A DNA stretch of 36,978 nucleotides from Chloroflexi bacterium 13_1_40CM_65_17 (GCA_001917815.1 MNES01000032.1:1324-38301); one strand, 5' to 3'. Shown: positions 8,801-17,526, counted from the first letter of the stretch. Made by a program: numbers and translations. The notes: generated by a model not told the origin, from the sequence alone.

Positions 8801-11122
8801 TCACTCCACCAGAATCGCCTCCACCGTGCCGGTATTGATTCCGTAATCGCTTCCAACCCCGATTCCGGAGCCCACCGCACCCGAGATCGAGAGAGTGCCG
8901 CAGGCGACGGCGCCGTCGATCGCGCTGGTCCCGTTGACATCGTAGGAGCAGGCGCCGGGCCAAAACACCGAGCCCAACAGCCAGGCCTTGACCACCGTGC
9001 CCTTGATCGCGATCTCCCCGGTGGCGCCGGCGGGTGCATAGATCAAGAGGTTCTGGCACGAACGATCCCCCACTGGGCACCACGCCGAGCCGGGGCAGCT
9101 CGCCGCGTCGAGGGCGGGTGCGCTCGAGCAGGGTGCCGCGAGCCAGGTCAGGTTGTTGGGCGAGTCTGCGGGGACGTTCGGCGGGCAAGCCAGGACGGAG
9201 CAGGGGGTCGAGCCGAATCGACACGCTCCGGCGCAGCTCGCGCCACCGCCCGCCGCACAGGTCCCGGCGGAAAATCCGGCCTGGTTGACGAACTCCATCG
9301 TGACGTCGCGTGCGAGGAGCGTCCCGCCGTTGAGGCATACGCCGCCTCCACCTGGGAATCCAGAGCCGTTGAAGTAGTAAAAACCAGGGTCGAAGACGAC
9401 GCCACCGTTGGCTGCGGCGGGTTTGAAGGTCGCCATCACGAGCGCCCACGTCGTGGCGACGCTGCTCGTGACCGTTTCACTTGCGATTGCAGCCGGGAGG
9501 TCGAGCCGGTACTCGGCGCTGAAGCCATTGGGCGGGTCGTTGACGAGCCCATTCCAGCCTGCCGCAGGCGTGATGGTCTGGCCGGCCTGCGGGTTGAAAC
9601 TATCGCTCGTGATCACGAGCTCGTTGGCGACCGTGGTGGCTGCGCCGGTCGATACAGTCGCGGTCAGCGCGTTGGCGGCGATGGTTCGGGTCCCCGTCCG
9701 ATCCAGCGGAGCAACCGCGAGCACGTTGCGCCACTCTGTCATCTGGGCGACGCTGTCGATGTTCGCCGGGGTGATCGTGAACGTAGCGCTGGATATCCCA
9801 CCGGGATTGTTGGGGTAGTACCAGATCTCGCTCCTGCCTCCACTGGCCTGGTTCACAAAGGTCGCGGCAACCCAGCCGGCGGGGGCCGTGAACCGGTTGG
9901 GGGTCCCTACGGAACGGACGTCGGCGACCAGCAGGGTTCCCGGAAGGCTGGCGGCCGGCAGCGTCGGAGTCACGAAGTGCCTGCTCACCGCACTCTCGGA
10001 TCCAGTCTGGACATTGGAAATGCCGCCACTCATCGGGCCCATGTTCAGGTAGCCATAGCAGCTCGGCTTGAAGTGATAGAACCCACTTGCATCCTTGACC
10101 GGAGCAGGTCCCAGGCCGGTGCCTATGGTCACCCCGCTGACCACGATGTTCGGATACACACCGCCTGCTGCGCATGCGGCTCCGCCCGTACCCTGAAGAG
10201 TCGCGACGGCGGCGGCAACCGTGTTGGGGTCAGGGGGGAGGCCGGCCGGTCGCGTGAACACCGGCAGCGGGGCCACGCCCACCGCACACGGATTTGGGTT
10301 GATGGCCGCGTCGCCTGCCGAAAGGAGCTGGCTGGTGCCGGTCGTCCCACACGCTGGTGCTACGTGGCCCGAGACCTCGGAGCCATCGGCGCAAATTCCG
10401 GTTACCGACCCGGAGTTCGCGCCCGCGGTGCAGCGCCCGCCGCCGCCGACCCACGTCTGGCCGTCCGCATACACCCGTACGTTTCCAAGCGAGGAGTAGG
10501 TCCCCGACGCCGCGTCAAAGCGTGTATGCGCGTACAGGGCGCACGTCCCGGTAAGCGTGATCGGGTTCTGCACAAGGACGTCGCCGGCGACATTGACCTG
10601 ACCGCTGCTGCAGGTCAGGGAGGTCGCAGAAACCGCGGGCACCGAACCTGCCAGGGCCTGGGCGACCGCGCGGCGCGTGACGGTCGTGCTGCTCTTGCCG
10701 AGCTCGGCGCCGAACGAGATGGGGAGGGTCAGGGTCAGGATCACCTCCACCTGCTGCTGATGGGCCCGGTAGGGATAGTTGTATATGGCGCTGAGGCCGC
10801 CCGCGAATGTGTCGGTGCCGACATAAGGTGTCGCGCAGGTGCCGGCCGCAATGGTCAGGGCTCCTGTCCGTGTGCGTCGTGTGGCGAGAAAGTTGTCGGC
10901 CTCGGTGATGACCGCGTTGGCCTTGGCCGCATTGCAGCTGACGCCGATCGTCAATGCGGAGTCCATCGCGGTCGAATCAGCAAGCTCCTGCAGCTGGTTC
11001 TTCTGCCATTCCGCCGAGCCTGCCAGGAGGATCAATGCCGCAGTGGCGATCAAGGCCAGCAGTGCGAAAGCAACCAGCACCATCACCTGGCCAGACTGCT
11101 TCTCGCGGAGCGCAGATCGCAT
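8801..11122 (-). CDS. Large TadG-like pilus-associated surface protein with an embedded beta-sandwich module
   Basis: 773 aa from ATG 11122, whose ATGA overlaps the upstream tadE stop. The open frame extends 57 codons further up, but that part overlaps tadE and lacks family character. The N-terminus has the TadG-like pseudopilin/anchor signature SGQVMVLVAFALLALIATA (helix about 12-35), followed by WQKNQLQELADSTAMDSAL. The rest is exported: rich in Ser, Thr, Gly and Ala, with scattered Cys pairs. At about 380-570 there is a module with PAGWVAATFV, SEIWYYPNNPGG and a closing TTWALVMATFKP. It resembles the beta-sandwich 'PAGW' modules of bacterial surface proteins. The C-terminus (about 670-773) has Cys-rich loops and a repetitive Gly/Ala beta region. 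No vWA MIDAS motif was seen, unlike classical TadG. Probably a minor pilin or adhesin. Confidence 0.8.
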   Translation of the reverse strand: MRSALREKQSGQVMVLVAFALLALIATAALILLAGSAEWQKNQLQELADSTAMDSALTIGVSCNAAKANAVITEADNFLATRRTRTGALTIAAGTCATPYVGTDTFAGGLSAIYNYPYRAHQQQVEVILTLTLPISFGAELGKSSTTVTRRAVAQALAGSVPAVSATSLTCSSGQVNVAGDVLVQNPITLTGTCALYAHTRFDAASGTYSSLGNVRVYADGQTWVGGGGRCTAGANSGSVTGICADGSEVSGHVAPACGTTGTSQLLSAGDAAINPNPCAVGVAPLPVFTRPAGLPPDPNTVAAAVATLQGTGGAACAAGGVYPNIVVSGVTIGTGLGPAPVKDASGFYHFKPSCYGYLNMGPMSGGISNVQTGSESAVSRHFVTPTLPAASLPGTLLVADVRSVGTPNRFTAPAGWVAATFVNQASGGRSEIWYYPNNPGGISSATFTITPANIDSVAQMTEWRNVLAVAPLDRTGTRTIAANALTATVSTGAATTVANELVITSDSFNPQAGQTITPAAGWNGLVNDPPNGFSAEYRLDLPAAIASETVTSSVATTWALVMATFKPAAANGGVVFDPGFYYFNGSGFPGGGGVCLNGGTLLARDVTMEFVNQAGFSAGTCAAGGGASCAGACRFGSTPCSVLACPPNVPADSPNNLTWLAAPCSSAPALDAASCPGSAWCPVGDRSCQNLLIYAPAGATGEIAIKGTVVKAWLLGSVFWPGACSYDVNGTSAIDGAVACGTLSISGAVGSGIGVGSDYGINTGTVEAILVE

Positions 11123-11763
11123 CAGAACTCCATCCGCTGAACGGATTGAGAGTCGAAAGTGATCGTCGCGGGCAGGCCGAGGAGCCGCGCCAGCACCGGC
11201 TGCCACTTGAGCTTGAGGTCTACCACCACGCGCTGGTGACCTGATGTGCGCACGTGCGCGCCGTTGGCAGCTGCGCACGTCGGGCAGCTCCACCTGGGAT
11301 TTGGATTGCCGGCGGCCGAATCGATCTCATATATGAAGACGTAGACCGTATTGGGATTGGTGCCTCCCGCCAGAGCGATGGTCCCTGGTTGTGTCGGATC
11401 GGCGTTTGCCGTGTAGGTCCCATACGACGGCGCGGCGCTGATCGCGGCCGAATCCTGGTAGACGACCTGGACGCCAAGGGGATCGAGCAGGTGGGCGCTG
11501 TTGATCAGCGGCTGCAAGGAGCAGGGCGTGGCCAGCGCCGTGCAATCGGGCGGCAGGGTGTTGGAGCCGCTGTAGTAGACGAGGGCTCCTTGACGCGCTG
11601 TTTCACCCGACGCTCCCGACAGCAATGAATAGAGAAGGAGGCCGCGCCCCATGTCGACCGTGGCGCCGATGATGAGCAGAAGAACCGGCGCCACCAAGGC
11701 GAACTCGACCAGCGCCTGACCTGCTGCGGTGCGTCCCGGACGCATCTCCAGATGCGTCCTCAC
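11122..11763 (-). CDS. TadE-like pseudopilin (second of two)
   Basis: 213 aa. The TadE signature GQALVEFALVAPVLLLIIGA forms the single membrane helix (about 14-36), preceded by a short charged leader. Next comes VDMGRGLLLYSLLSGASGETARQGA, typical of TadE pseudopilins. The C-terminal 150 residues are extracellular, with a CPTC pair at about 165-170. It is coupled at both ends: the start (ATG 11763) overlaps the stop of the upstream tadE-like gene by 4 nt, and its stop overlaps the start of the tadG-like gene. Most likely a minor pilus subunit processed by the prepilin peptidase. Confidence 0.88.
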   Translation of the reverse strand: MRTHLEMRPGRTAAGQALVEFALVAPVLLLIIGATVDMGRGLLLYSLLSGASGETARQGALVYYSGSNTLPPDCTALATPCSLQPLINSAHLLDPLGVQVVYQDSAAISAAPSYGTYTANADPTQPGTIALAGGTNPNTVYVFIYEIDSAAGNPNPRWSCPTCAAANGAHVRTSGHQRVVVDLKLKWQPVLARLLGLPATITFDSQSVQRMEF

Positions 11764-12191
11764 CAGGACGTGGTCGTTTTGCTCGAGCCCGAGATGGTGA
11801 CCAGGCCTCCAAGCAGGTTCAGGCAGTACACGACGATCACCCCCTGGCCACCCGCCGGCGCGGTGTAATCGACTCCCTTCACAAACGGCGGCGCGTGCCC
11901 GACCTGCGTCGCGCAGCTGATGCTGGAGGAGACCGCAGCCAGGTCAGCGCCGATCAGGTTGCACATGGCAGTGATCCCGGGACCATTGGTGGTGGCCGTC
12001 TTGCCTGCCACGTAACGAGCGCCATCGTGGGCAGCGTCTGATGTAGCGACCGCATATGAGTACCCGCGCCCCAGCTCTATCACCCCGGCCACGAGCAGGA
12101 TCAGGATCGGGACGGCGATCGCGAACTCCACCAGCGCCTGCCCGTACAGGCGCCCGCTGCGAAGGGAGAGGTGTGCCTCAAGGTTATGCAT
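11760..12191 (-). CDS. TadE-like pseudopilin (first of two)
   Basis: 143 aa. The membrane/processing segment is YGQALVEFAIAVPILILLV, followed by GVIELGRGYSYAVATSDAAHDGARY, the standard TadE layout. The short exported C-terminal region contains three Cys. The start ATG at 12191 overlaps the end of cpaE by 8 nt, so it is translated with the rest of the operon. A shorter paralogue of the gene at 11122-11763. Confidence 0.88.
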   Translation of the reverse strand: MHNLEAHLSLRSGRLYGQALVEFAIAVPILILLVAGVIELGRGYSYAVATSDAAHDGARYVAGKTATTNGPGITAMCNLIGADLAAVSSSISCATQVGHAPPFVKGVDYTAPAGGQGVIVVYCLNLLGGLVTISGSSKTTTSW

Positions 12192-13419
12192 CGAGCTTCA
12201 ATTTCCCAACGATCGCCCGGGCCAACTCAGTCGCGCCGCGGGCTACCTGGGAGTTGGGGTCGCGCTGCAGCAACAGGCTGCCGGCCAGCGTCGCGTCCTC
12301 CGGCCGGCTGTCATCGAATCCGATCGTCAGCGACATCTTGTGGCCGAGGATCGACTCGACGGCGTTGCGGTCGAGAGGAGCGCTTGGCACCCGGTTGTTG
12401 AGCACGAGCTCCAGGCGGCTGTCAGGCACGTTCATGATGTCGCGGAAGATGGCCAGCGTCCTGCGCGCGTCGGTCATCGCCGCGATCTCCGGGGGCACCA
12501 CCACCACCAGCCTGTCCGCCCGCTCCATCACGACCAGCGCCGCTTCCGCGAGAGAGGTCCCCAGGTCGGCAACCACCAATCGGTGCCATGCGGCCGCCAC
12601 GTCCAGCGCCCTGCCGGTCAGCTCGGCGGTCATCAGGTCGACCTGCTCCGGCCGCAATGTCCCGGGGAGCACCCCGAGCCCGGTCTTGTGGTAAACGATC
12701 GCGCCCCGGAGGTTCTTCTCGAAGTCCTCCGGCGCCGCTTTCGATGCGCCCGCGATGGAGCCGGTGGCCACGAGGTCGGCGAACAGGGCGGCGTGCCCGA
12801 ACGGCGCGGAGAGATCGATGAGCAGCACCTGGCGCGGATAGCGCACCGCCAGCGCCGCGGCGCTGTTGACCGCGATTGTGCTGGTCCCAGACCCGCCTTT
12901 CGCCGAGAAGAAGGCCACGATCGGAGCCGAGGTCCGCGATGCGGCCTGGGCCTGAGTTTCGATGGCGGCGGCGACCTGCTGGTCCCAGAGCTTGTCGAGC
13001 GCGATGACCACCTTGTCCGCGTCGTGGCCGAGGCCCGCCATGAGTCCGTCTCGGTCGAGGGTGAGGAGGAGGGACTGCGTTAGGCCGCGGATGCTCGTGA
13101 CGTAGCGATCACCGGTGCGGGGAGCGGGGAGGATGAGCAGGTCGCCAGGGGCCGGCCGCCGGGTCAGCAGCAGCTTGCCGGAGGCGTCGGTGATCGACTG
13201 CTCGGCCACCCCCGTGGCCAGGAACATCACGACATCGCCGCCCCTGCCGCCCAGTCGCAGCGTGTCGCCGGGCGCCAGAGCGACCGCCTGCATGCGCCTC
13301 GCCAGCGAACGCAGGGCGCCGTCGGGGAGCTCTGCGAATACTGACGACATTTCAAGGACACGCACTCGAAGCTGCAGGACGGACGGCCGGTCAGCCCCGA
13401 GCCCGCCGCTCGCAGCCAC
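12184..13419 (-). CDS. cpaE: CpaE/TadZ-type pilus localisation ATPase with N-terminal cNMP-binding-like domain
   Basis: 411 aa. Residues about 20-140 resemble a cyclic-nucleotide-binding beta-barrel: VFAELPDGALRSLARRM, LAPGDTLRLGG, MFLATGVAEQSI, PGDLLILPAPRTGDRYVTSI. Residues about 165-411 are a MinD/ParA-like ATPase typical of CpaE. The P-loop SAKGGSGTSTIAVN keeps the signature Lys but has Thr instead of the Walker Lys, as is usual in CpaE. DLSAPFGHAALFAD follows. CpaE proteins place the Tad machinery in the cell. The GTG start at 13419 is chosen because it has a strong Shine-Dalgarno (AGGAAGGA) 6 nt upstream. The open frame continues to 13605 but would overlap the divergent gene. First gene of the minus-strand Tad operon. 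Confidence 0.88.
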   Translation of the reverse strand: MAASGGLGADRPSVLQLRVRVLEMSSVFAELPDGALRSLARRMQAVALAPGDTLRLGGRGGDVVMFLATGVAEQSITDASGKLLLTRRPAPGDLLILPAPRTGDRYVTSIRGLTQSLLLTLDRDGLMAGLGHDADKVVIALDKLWDQQVAAAIETQAQAASRTSAPIVAFFSAKGGSGTSTIAVNSAAALAVRYPRQVLLIDLSAPFGHAALFADLVATGSIAGASKAAPEDFEKNLRGAIVYHKTGLGVLPGTLRPEQVDLMTAELTGRALDVAAAWHRLVVADLGTSLAEAALVVMERADRLVVVVPPEIAAMTDARRTLAIFRDIMNVPDSRLELVLNNRVPSAPLDRNAVESILGHKMSLTIGFDDSRPEDATLAGSLLLQRDPNSQVARGATELARAIVGKLKLDA

Positions 13420-13425
13420 GTGTGA

Positions 13426-13433
13426 TCCTTCCT
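13426..13433 (-). promoter_or_regulatory. Ribosome-binding site that fixes the cpaE start
   Basis: On the minus strand AGGAAGGA is followed by TCACAC and then GTG at 13419. It is one of the strongest Shine-Dalgarno sequences in the window and decides between this start and later ones (13365 GTG, 13350 ATG), which have none. Confidence 0.7.
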
Positions 13434-13479
13434 CCCCCGCCCCGTGGCCCTCGCGAACCTCGCGGGCGTCCAAAACGCC

Positions 13480-13488
13480 GATAATGTA
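13480..13488. promoter_or_regulatory. Candidate bidirectional -10 region between cpaE and the HEAT gene
   Basis: In the 161-nt divergent spacer (13420-13580) the only AT-rich patch is GATAATGTA. It reads GATAAT/TAATGT on plus and TACATTAT on minus, so it could serve both the cpaE operon and the HEAT-cpaF-kinase operon. No convincing -35 is seen on either strand. Weak call. Confidence 0.25.
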
Positions 13489-13580
13489 CCAACGTCCCCC
13501 CAGATCGACCGTCGCTTCCCAGCACGGGCTTGAGCACCAGACCTCCACCTGACCCAGATTCGCGGCGGAGTACCCGACGG

Positions 13581-14375
13581 ATGAACGTCTTCCGGCCGCC
13601 GGCATCGCGCAGCCGGCTGACGTCCAAGATCGACCGGGTGCTCACGACCGCGCTCGGCGGCGACCCGCGAGTTACGCTCGATGTCAAGGTTTCCGAGCTC
13701 CTCGCGGAGGCGGACGGGGTGGCTCAGCTGATCTCCTCGGTTCTGAATCGGCCCGGCTCGGGTCTGGCCGCCCAGCTGACGGTCACACAGACCTTCCGTC
13801 GGAGCGGCCTCGAGGAGGCCCTGATCGATTCGCTGGCCGACCCCGACCCCAGTGTTCGGATCGCCGGGGCTCGACTGTGCGGGGCGCTCCGTGTGCCAGA
13901 TGCCGTGCCGTGGCTAACCGATCTCCTAGACGACCTCAGCCCAGGAGTCAGGGACGTCGCCGTCCGGTCGCTCGGCCAGGCCGGCGGCGGGCGTGTCGTC
14001 GAAGCCCTGATGTCGCGCGCAGACCGCCTGCCGCGCCACCGAATCGCCATCGAGCTGGCTCGGGCGGCCTCCGATATCGATCTCGAGTCACTCCTGCGAC
14101 AAACCACCGACGTGACCACCAGCGTCACGGTACTCATGGCATGTGGATTGCGTGGAGATGCGCTGAGGACCCCCCTAATCGTCAGAATGGCGCAGGACCG
14201 CCAATGCGACAAACAAGTTCGAACCGCCGCATGCCGTGCGCTGGCGATGATCGGTGATTCCGCCGGCGCCGATGCCATGCGAATCCTTGCCAGCGATCCC
14301 GACGCTGACGTGAAGAAGGCAGCGGTCCGCGCGCGCATGCGCATCAGCGCCGCGATCAGGAGGCGGAACCAGTGA
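13581..14375 (+). CDS. HEAT-repeat protein coupled to cpaF
   Basis: 264 aa from ATG 13581, which has GGCGGAG about 10 nt upstream. An upstream in-frame TTG at 13530 would add 17 low-complexity residues. HEAT/PBS-lyase-like repeats are visible at about 75-150 (DPDPSVRIAGARLCGAL, LSPGVRDVAVRSLGQ) and again near the C-terminus (CDKQVRTAACRALAMIGD, DPDADVKKAAVRARMRI). No signal peptide or membrane helix, so it is cytoplasmic. HEAT proteins are helical scaffolds for protein contacts. The 4-nt overlap with cpaF suggests a partner or regulator of the pilus motor, but the function is not established. Confidence 0.82.
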   Translation: MNVFRPPASRSRLTSKIDRVLTTALGGDPRVTLDVKVSELLAEADGVAQLISSVLNRPGSGLAAQLTVTQTFRRSGLEEALIDSLADPDPSVRIAGARLCGALRVPDAVPWLTDLLDDLSPGVRDVAVRSLGQAGGGRVVEALMSRADRLPRHRIAIELARAASDIDLESLLRQTTDVTTSVTVLMACGLRGDALRTPLIVRMAQDRQCDKQVRTAACRALAMIGDSAGADAMRILASDPDADVKKAAVRARMRISAAIRRRNQ

Positions 14376-15856
14376 AGCTCTCGGAACGCTTCGACCGTCG
14401 CTACCAGCAGTCGCCGATGATCGGGACGGCGCCGCCGGCGCCGGCACAGCCTGCGGCCCCACCGAAGGACGCCCCCGCGCCGGTCGCCCCTGTCGAGCCA
14501 CCCAAGCCGCCTGAAGCCGAAGTCCCGATTCCGCCGCAACCCGCCGAGCAGTCCCCAACCCTGAGCCCGGCGCTGGCCGCGGCCAAGGCTGAGATTCACT
14601 CCCAGCTGCTGTCGCACCACACAGCGCAGATCGACATCAACAACCGCGCCGGTATCCGGCGGCTGCTTCTGATGCTGACCGAGGAGCACTTCCGCAGCAA
14701 ACCACCCGCGGCGATCGTGACGGCCGACGACAAGGATCGACTGGTCGAGATCCTGTTCGACGAGGTCATCGGACTGGGACCGCTCGAGACTTTGCTGCGA
14801 GATCCGGACATCAGCGAGGTGATGGTCAACCGGCCGGAGCAGATCTTCGTCGAGCGGCGGGGCAAGATCGAGCTGACCTCACTGTCCTTCGAGGACGAGC
14901 GAAGCCTGCGTCGGGTCATCGATCGCATCGTGTCCACAATCGGGCGGCGCGTCGACGAATCGGAGCCGATGTGCGATGCGCGTCTCAAGGACGGATCGCG
15001 CGTCAACGTTGTGATCCCTCCGGTGGCGATATACGGTCCGTGTCTCACGATCCGAAAGTTCGGACGCGAGGTGCTGAGCCCGGAGCAGATCGTCAGCTCG
15101 GGCGGCGCGACCGCGGCGATCATGGGTTACCTCGACGCTGCAGTCAGGACGCGGCTGAACATCATCGTGTCCGGCGGCACCGGCTCCGGCAAGACCACGC
15201 TGCTCAACGTGCTGTCGGGATACATCCCGGGCGACGAGCGCATAGTCACCTGCGAAGATGCGGCCGAGCTGCGACTCCGGCAGGTGCATGTGATCAGCCT
15301 GGAGTCGAAGCCACAGAACGTCGAGGGGAGAGGCGCCATCTCCATCCGCGACCTCGTGAGGAACTGCCTCCGCATGCGGCCCGATCGCATCATCGTCGGC
15401 GAGTGCCGCGGACCCGAAGCACTCGACATGCTGCAGGCGATGAACACAGGTCACGACGGATCGATGAGCACGCTGCACGCCAACAACCCGCGCGATGCGA
15501 TGAACCGGCTCGAGACACTGGTGCTGCTCGCCGGCACAGAGCTGCCGTCGCGGGCGATACGCACGCAGATCGCATCTGCCGTCAATGTCATCGTCCAGAC
15601 CGAGCGTCTTCGCGGTGGATCGCGAAAGGTTGTCAGCATCGCTGAAGTAACGGGGTTGAAGGACGGCGAAGTGGCGTTGCAGGAGCTGTTTGCGTTCCGG
15701 CAGGTGGGCGTCTCACCAGACGGGCGTGCGGTCGGCTTTCACACCGCGACCGGCGCGCGTTCGGCCTACACGCACCACTTCCGTTCCAACGGCGTCGAGC
15801 TGGAAGAGGAGATGTTCGCGCCGGTGTCCCAGCCCGCGGCCGACCAGCTCTACTAA
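14372..15856 (+). CDS. cpaF: Tad/Flp pilus assembly motor ATPase CpaF/TadA
   Basis: 494 aa secretion ATPase of the GspE/VirB11 superfamily that powers Tad pilus assembly. The N-terminal 60 residues are Pro/Ala-rich and disordered. The N-domain has the conserved [21 protein letters not shown] and [17 protein letters not shown]. Catalytic motifs: Walker [14 protein letters not shown] (about 265-277), the acidic box around [13 protein letters not shown], Walker [20 protein letters not shown], and a His box [18 protein letters not shown]. All key residues are present. The GTG start at 14372 has AGGAGG about 8 nt upstream and overlaps the HEAT stop (GTGA). Its TAATG end couples it to the hybrid kinase. 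Confidence 0.96.
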   Translation: MKLSERFDRRYQQSPMIGTAPPAPAQPAAPPKDAPAPVAPVEPPKPPEAEVPIPPQPAEQSPTLSPALAAAKAEIHSQLLSHHTAQIDINNRAGIRRLLLMLTEEHFRSKPPAAIVTADDKDRLVEILFDEVIGLGPLETLLRDPDISEVMVNRPEQIFVERRGKIELTSLSFEDERSLRRVIDRIVSTIGRRVDESEPMCDARLKDGSRVNVVIPPVAIYGPCLTIRKFGREVLSPEQIVSSGGATAAIMGYLDAAVRTRLNIIVSGGTGSGKTTLLNVLSGYIPGDERIVTCEDAAELRLRQVHVISLESKPQNVEGRGAISIRDLVRNCLRMRPDRIIVGECRGPEALDMLQAMNTGHDGSMSTLHANNPRDAMNRLETLVLLAGTELPSRAIRTQIASAVNVIVQTERLRGGSRKVVSIAEVTGLKDGEVALQELFAFRQVGVSPDGRAVGFHTATGARSAYTHHFRSNGVELEEEMFAPVSQPAADQLY

Positions 15857-17481
15857 TGGAAGTCACGCACGACGACGACTCGAATCCACCGGCGCAGGCG
15901 ATACCCGCGTCAGAGGACGGCCCGCCGCTGTCCACCGTGGGTCGGGAAGACCTGCTCGGCGATTTCGGTCATCAGCTGAGAAACGAGCTCAACGCGATCG
16001 TGAGCGCCGCCAGCATGCTGTCCGCGACTGCCACCTCGAGCGAGCAGCGAGAGCTCTCCGCGATCGTCGAGACCGGCGCCAATCGCGTCGCGAGGCTTCT
16101 CGATGATGTTCTCGATGCGGCCGTTATCCGCAGCGGCGAATTCGAGCTGGCCCTTCACCCGTTCGACATCCGCGCCAGCGTGGAGTCCTGCCTGGGTATG
16201 GTGGTCGAAGAGGCCGGTGCCAAAAGCCTCGACCTCTCGTTCCGTGCCGAGCCCGATGTTCCGAGCGTCATCATCGGCGACTCGCGGCGCATCGAGCAGG
16301 TGATTCTGGCTCTGCTGCACGGAAGCATCGAGCGAACCGAGCGAGGCGGAATCGGCATCGAGTTGAGCTGCCACAAGCGGGGAGACCTCATCGAGCTCCA
16401 TTTCAAGGTGCGTGACACTGGACGCGGCATGCCGGCCCGGATCCTTCGCCGGGGCTTTGGCGGCGATGCAGCGGCTGAGGCACGGCTGGATGAGCCGGGC
16501 GACGCACTCGCCATCGTCAGCCTGTCGATCTCCCGTCGGCTCGTCGAGATGATGGACGGCCAGCTGAGTGTCGAGCAGGGTGGCGTCGAGGCGGGTCCGG
16601 ACGCCGGCACCACGTTCGAATTCACGATCCTCACCCAGGCGATGCATGCCCCGGCTGCGGTGGCCCCGAAAACGCTGGAGGGCATGCGCGTGCTGGTCGT
16701 TGCGGCCGATGGCACGGAGCGACGCGTGCTCGCGCTGCAAGCTGAGTTGTGGGGTGCGCCGTCGACTGCCGCGAACGTGGCCGAAGCGCTGTCGTTCGTG
16801 CAGGCGGGCCATCCCTTCGACATCGCGATCGTCGAACACAGGCGCCCCGCGATCGACGGCCTCTCGGTCTCGATCGCGCTTCGGTCGCTGCGCAGCCCGT
16901 CGCAGCTACCGATCGTGCTCATCGCGGCCGCGCTCCCGGGCCCGGAAGAAGCGGGCGCTGCCGACAGCGGGGTTGTACAGGCCACGCTGACCAAGCCCGT
17001 GCCCCCACACAAGCTTCACGACGTGATGGCCCAGGTCGGGGCGCACCAGGAGGTCACACCAGAACGCCATCCCGAACCAGCCCCTGGGGTTTTGAAGGTG
17101 CTCGTGGCGGAAGACAATGCGTTGAACCAGAACACACTGCGGCGGCTGGTCAGCAAGCTCGGTCACCACGTTGATGTCGTCGCCAACGGCCGCGAGGCGG
17201 TGGCCGCGGTCGCCAAAGAGGCCTACGACGCGGTCTTGATGGATGTGCTCATGCCGGAGATGGACGGCCTGCAGGCGGCGGAGGCGATCTGCCGGCGATG
17301 GCCTCGCGGCACGCGACCTAGGCTGGTGGCGCTCACGGCGATGGCGGCGCCCGGTGACCAGGAGCGGTGCCTGCGCGCGGGGTTCGACGACTACATGAGC
17401 AAGCCGATCCACCTGGACGAGCTGTCGGAGGCTCTCACGGCCGCCGCCGGGTGGCGCGCCACCCCCAAAGGTCTGGGCTGA
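15856..17481 (+). CDS. Hybrid histidine kinase with one pseudo-receiver and one canonical receiver; ATP-binding core looks degenerate
   Basis: 541 aa, with no membrane helix. The H-box FGHQLRNELNAIVSAASML has the phospho-acceptor His39. In the HATPase region (about 120-265) the N-box Asn is missing (VILALLHGSIERT), G1 is intact (DTGRGM), but the glycine-rich G2 lid is altered (DEPGDALAIVSLSISRRL). Receiver 1 (about 277-395) has Glu327 where the phospho-accepting Asp is expected (FDIAIVEH), so it is probably a pseudo-receiver. Receiver 2 (about 415-535) is canonical: VAEDNALNQ, LMDVLMPEMDG with Asp463, LTAMAA and the conserved SKP. It starts at ATG 15856, overlapping the cpaF stop (TAATG). It may sense or relay signals to the pilus apparatus. 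Whether it autophosphorylates is doubtful. Confidence 0.85.
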   Translation: MEVTHDDDSNPPAQAIPASEDGPPLSTVGREDLLGDFGHQLRNELNAIVSAASMLSATATSSEQRELSAIVETGANRVARLLDDVLDAAVIRSGEFELALHPFDIRASVESCLGMVVEEAGAKSLDLSFRAEPDVPSVIIGDSRRIEQVILALLHGSIERTERGGIGIELSCHKRGDLIELHFKVRDTGRGMPARILRRGFGGDAAAEARLDEPGDALAIVSLSISRRLVEMMDGQLSVEQGGVEAGPDAGTTFEFTILTQAMHAPAAVAPKTLEGMRVLVVAADGTERRVLALQAELWGAPSTAANVAEALSFVQAGHPFDIAIVEHRRPAIDGLSVSIALRSLRSPSQLPIVLIAAALPGPEEAGAADSGVVQATLTKPVPPHKLHDVMAQVGAHQEVTPERHPEPAPGVLKVLVAEDNALNQNTLRRLVSKLGHHVDVVANGREAVAAVAKEAYDAVLMDVLMPEMDGLQAAEAICRRWPRGTRPRLVALTAMAAPGDQERCLRAGFDDYMSKPIHLDELSEALTAAAGWRATPKGLG

Positions 17482-17504
17482 GCTAACCGCCAGCGTGGCC
17501 AGGA

Positions 17505-17526
17505 CGGCCGGGTTTTAGCCCGGCCG
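17505..17526. terminator. GC-rich hairpin between convergent genes, probable bidirectional terminator
   Basis: CGGCCGGG, a 6-nt loop TTTTAG and CCCGGCCG form a perfect 8-bp stem. It lies 24 nt after the kinase stop and ahead of the 3' end of the opposing membrane-protein gene. There is only a weak T-tract, so efficiency is uncertain. The rest of 17482-17607 holds nothing else recognisable. Confidence 0.55.

Noticed and set aside
9977-11140. A 387-aa plus-strand frame opposite the tadG-like gene
   Set aside because: Antisense to a gene with start/stop coupling on both sides; no domain or ribosome-binding site.
11122-11293. A 57-codon N-terminal extension of the tadG-like frame
   Set aside because: It overlaps the tadE gene and is Arg/Ala-rich with no TadG character. 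ATG 11122 overlaps the tadE stop and directly precedes the signature segment.
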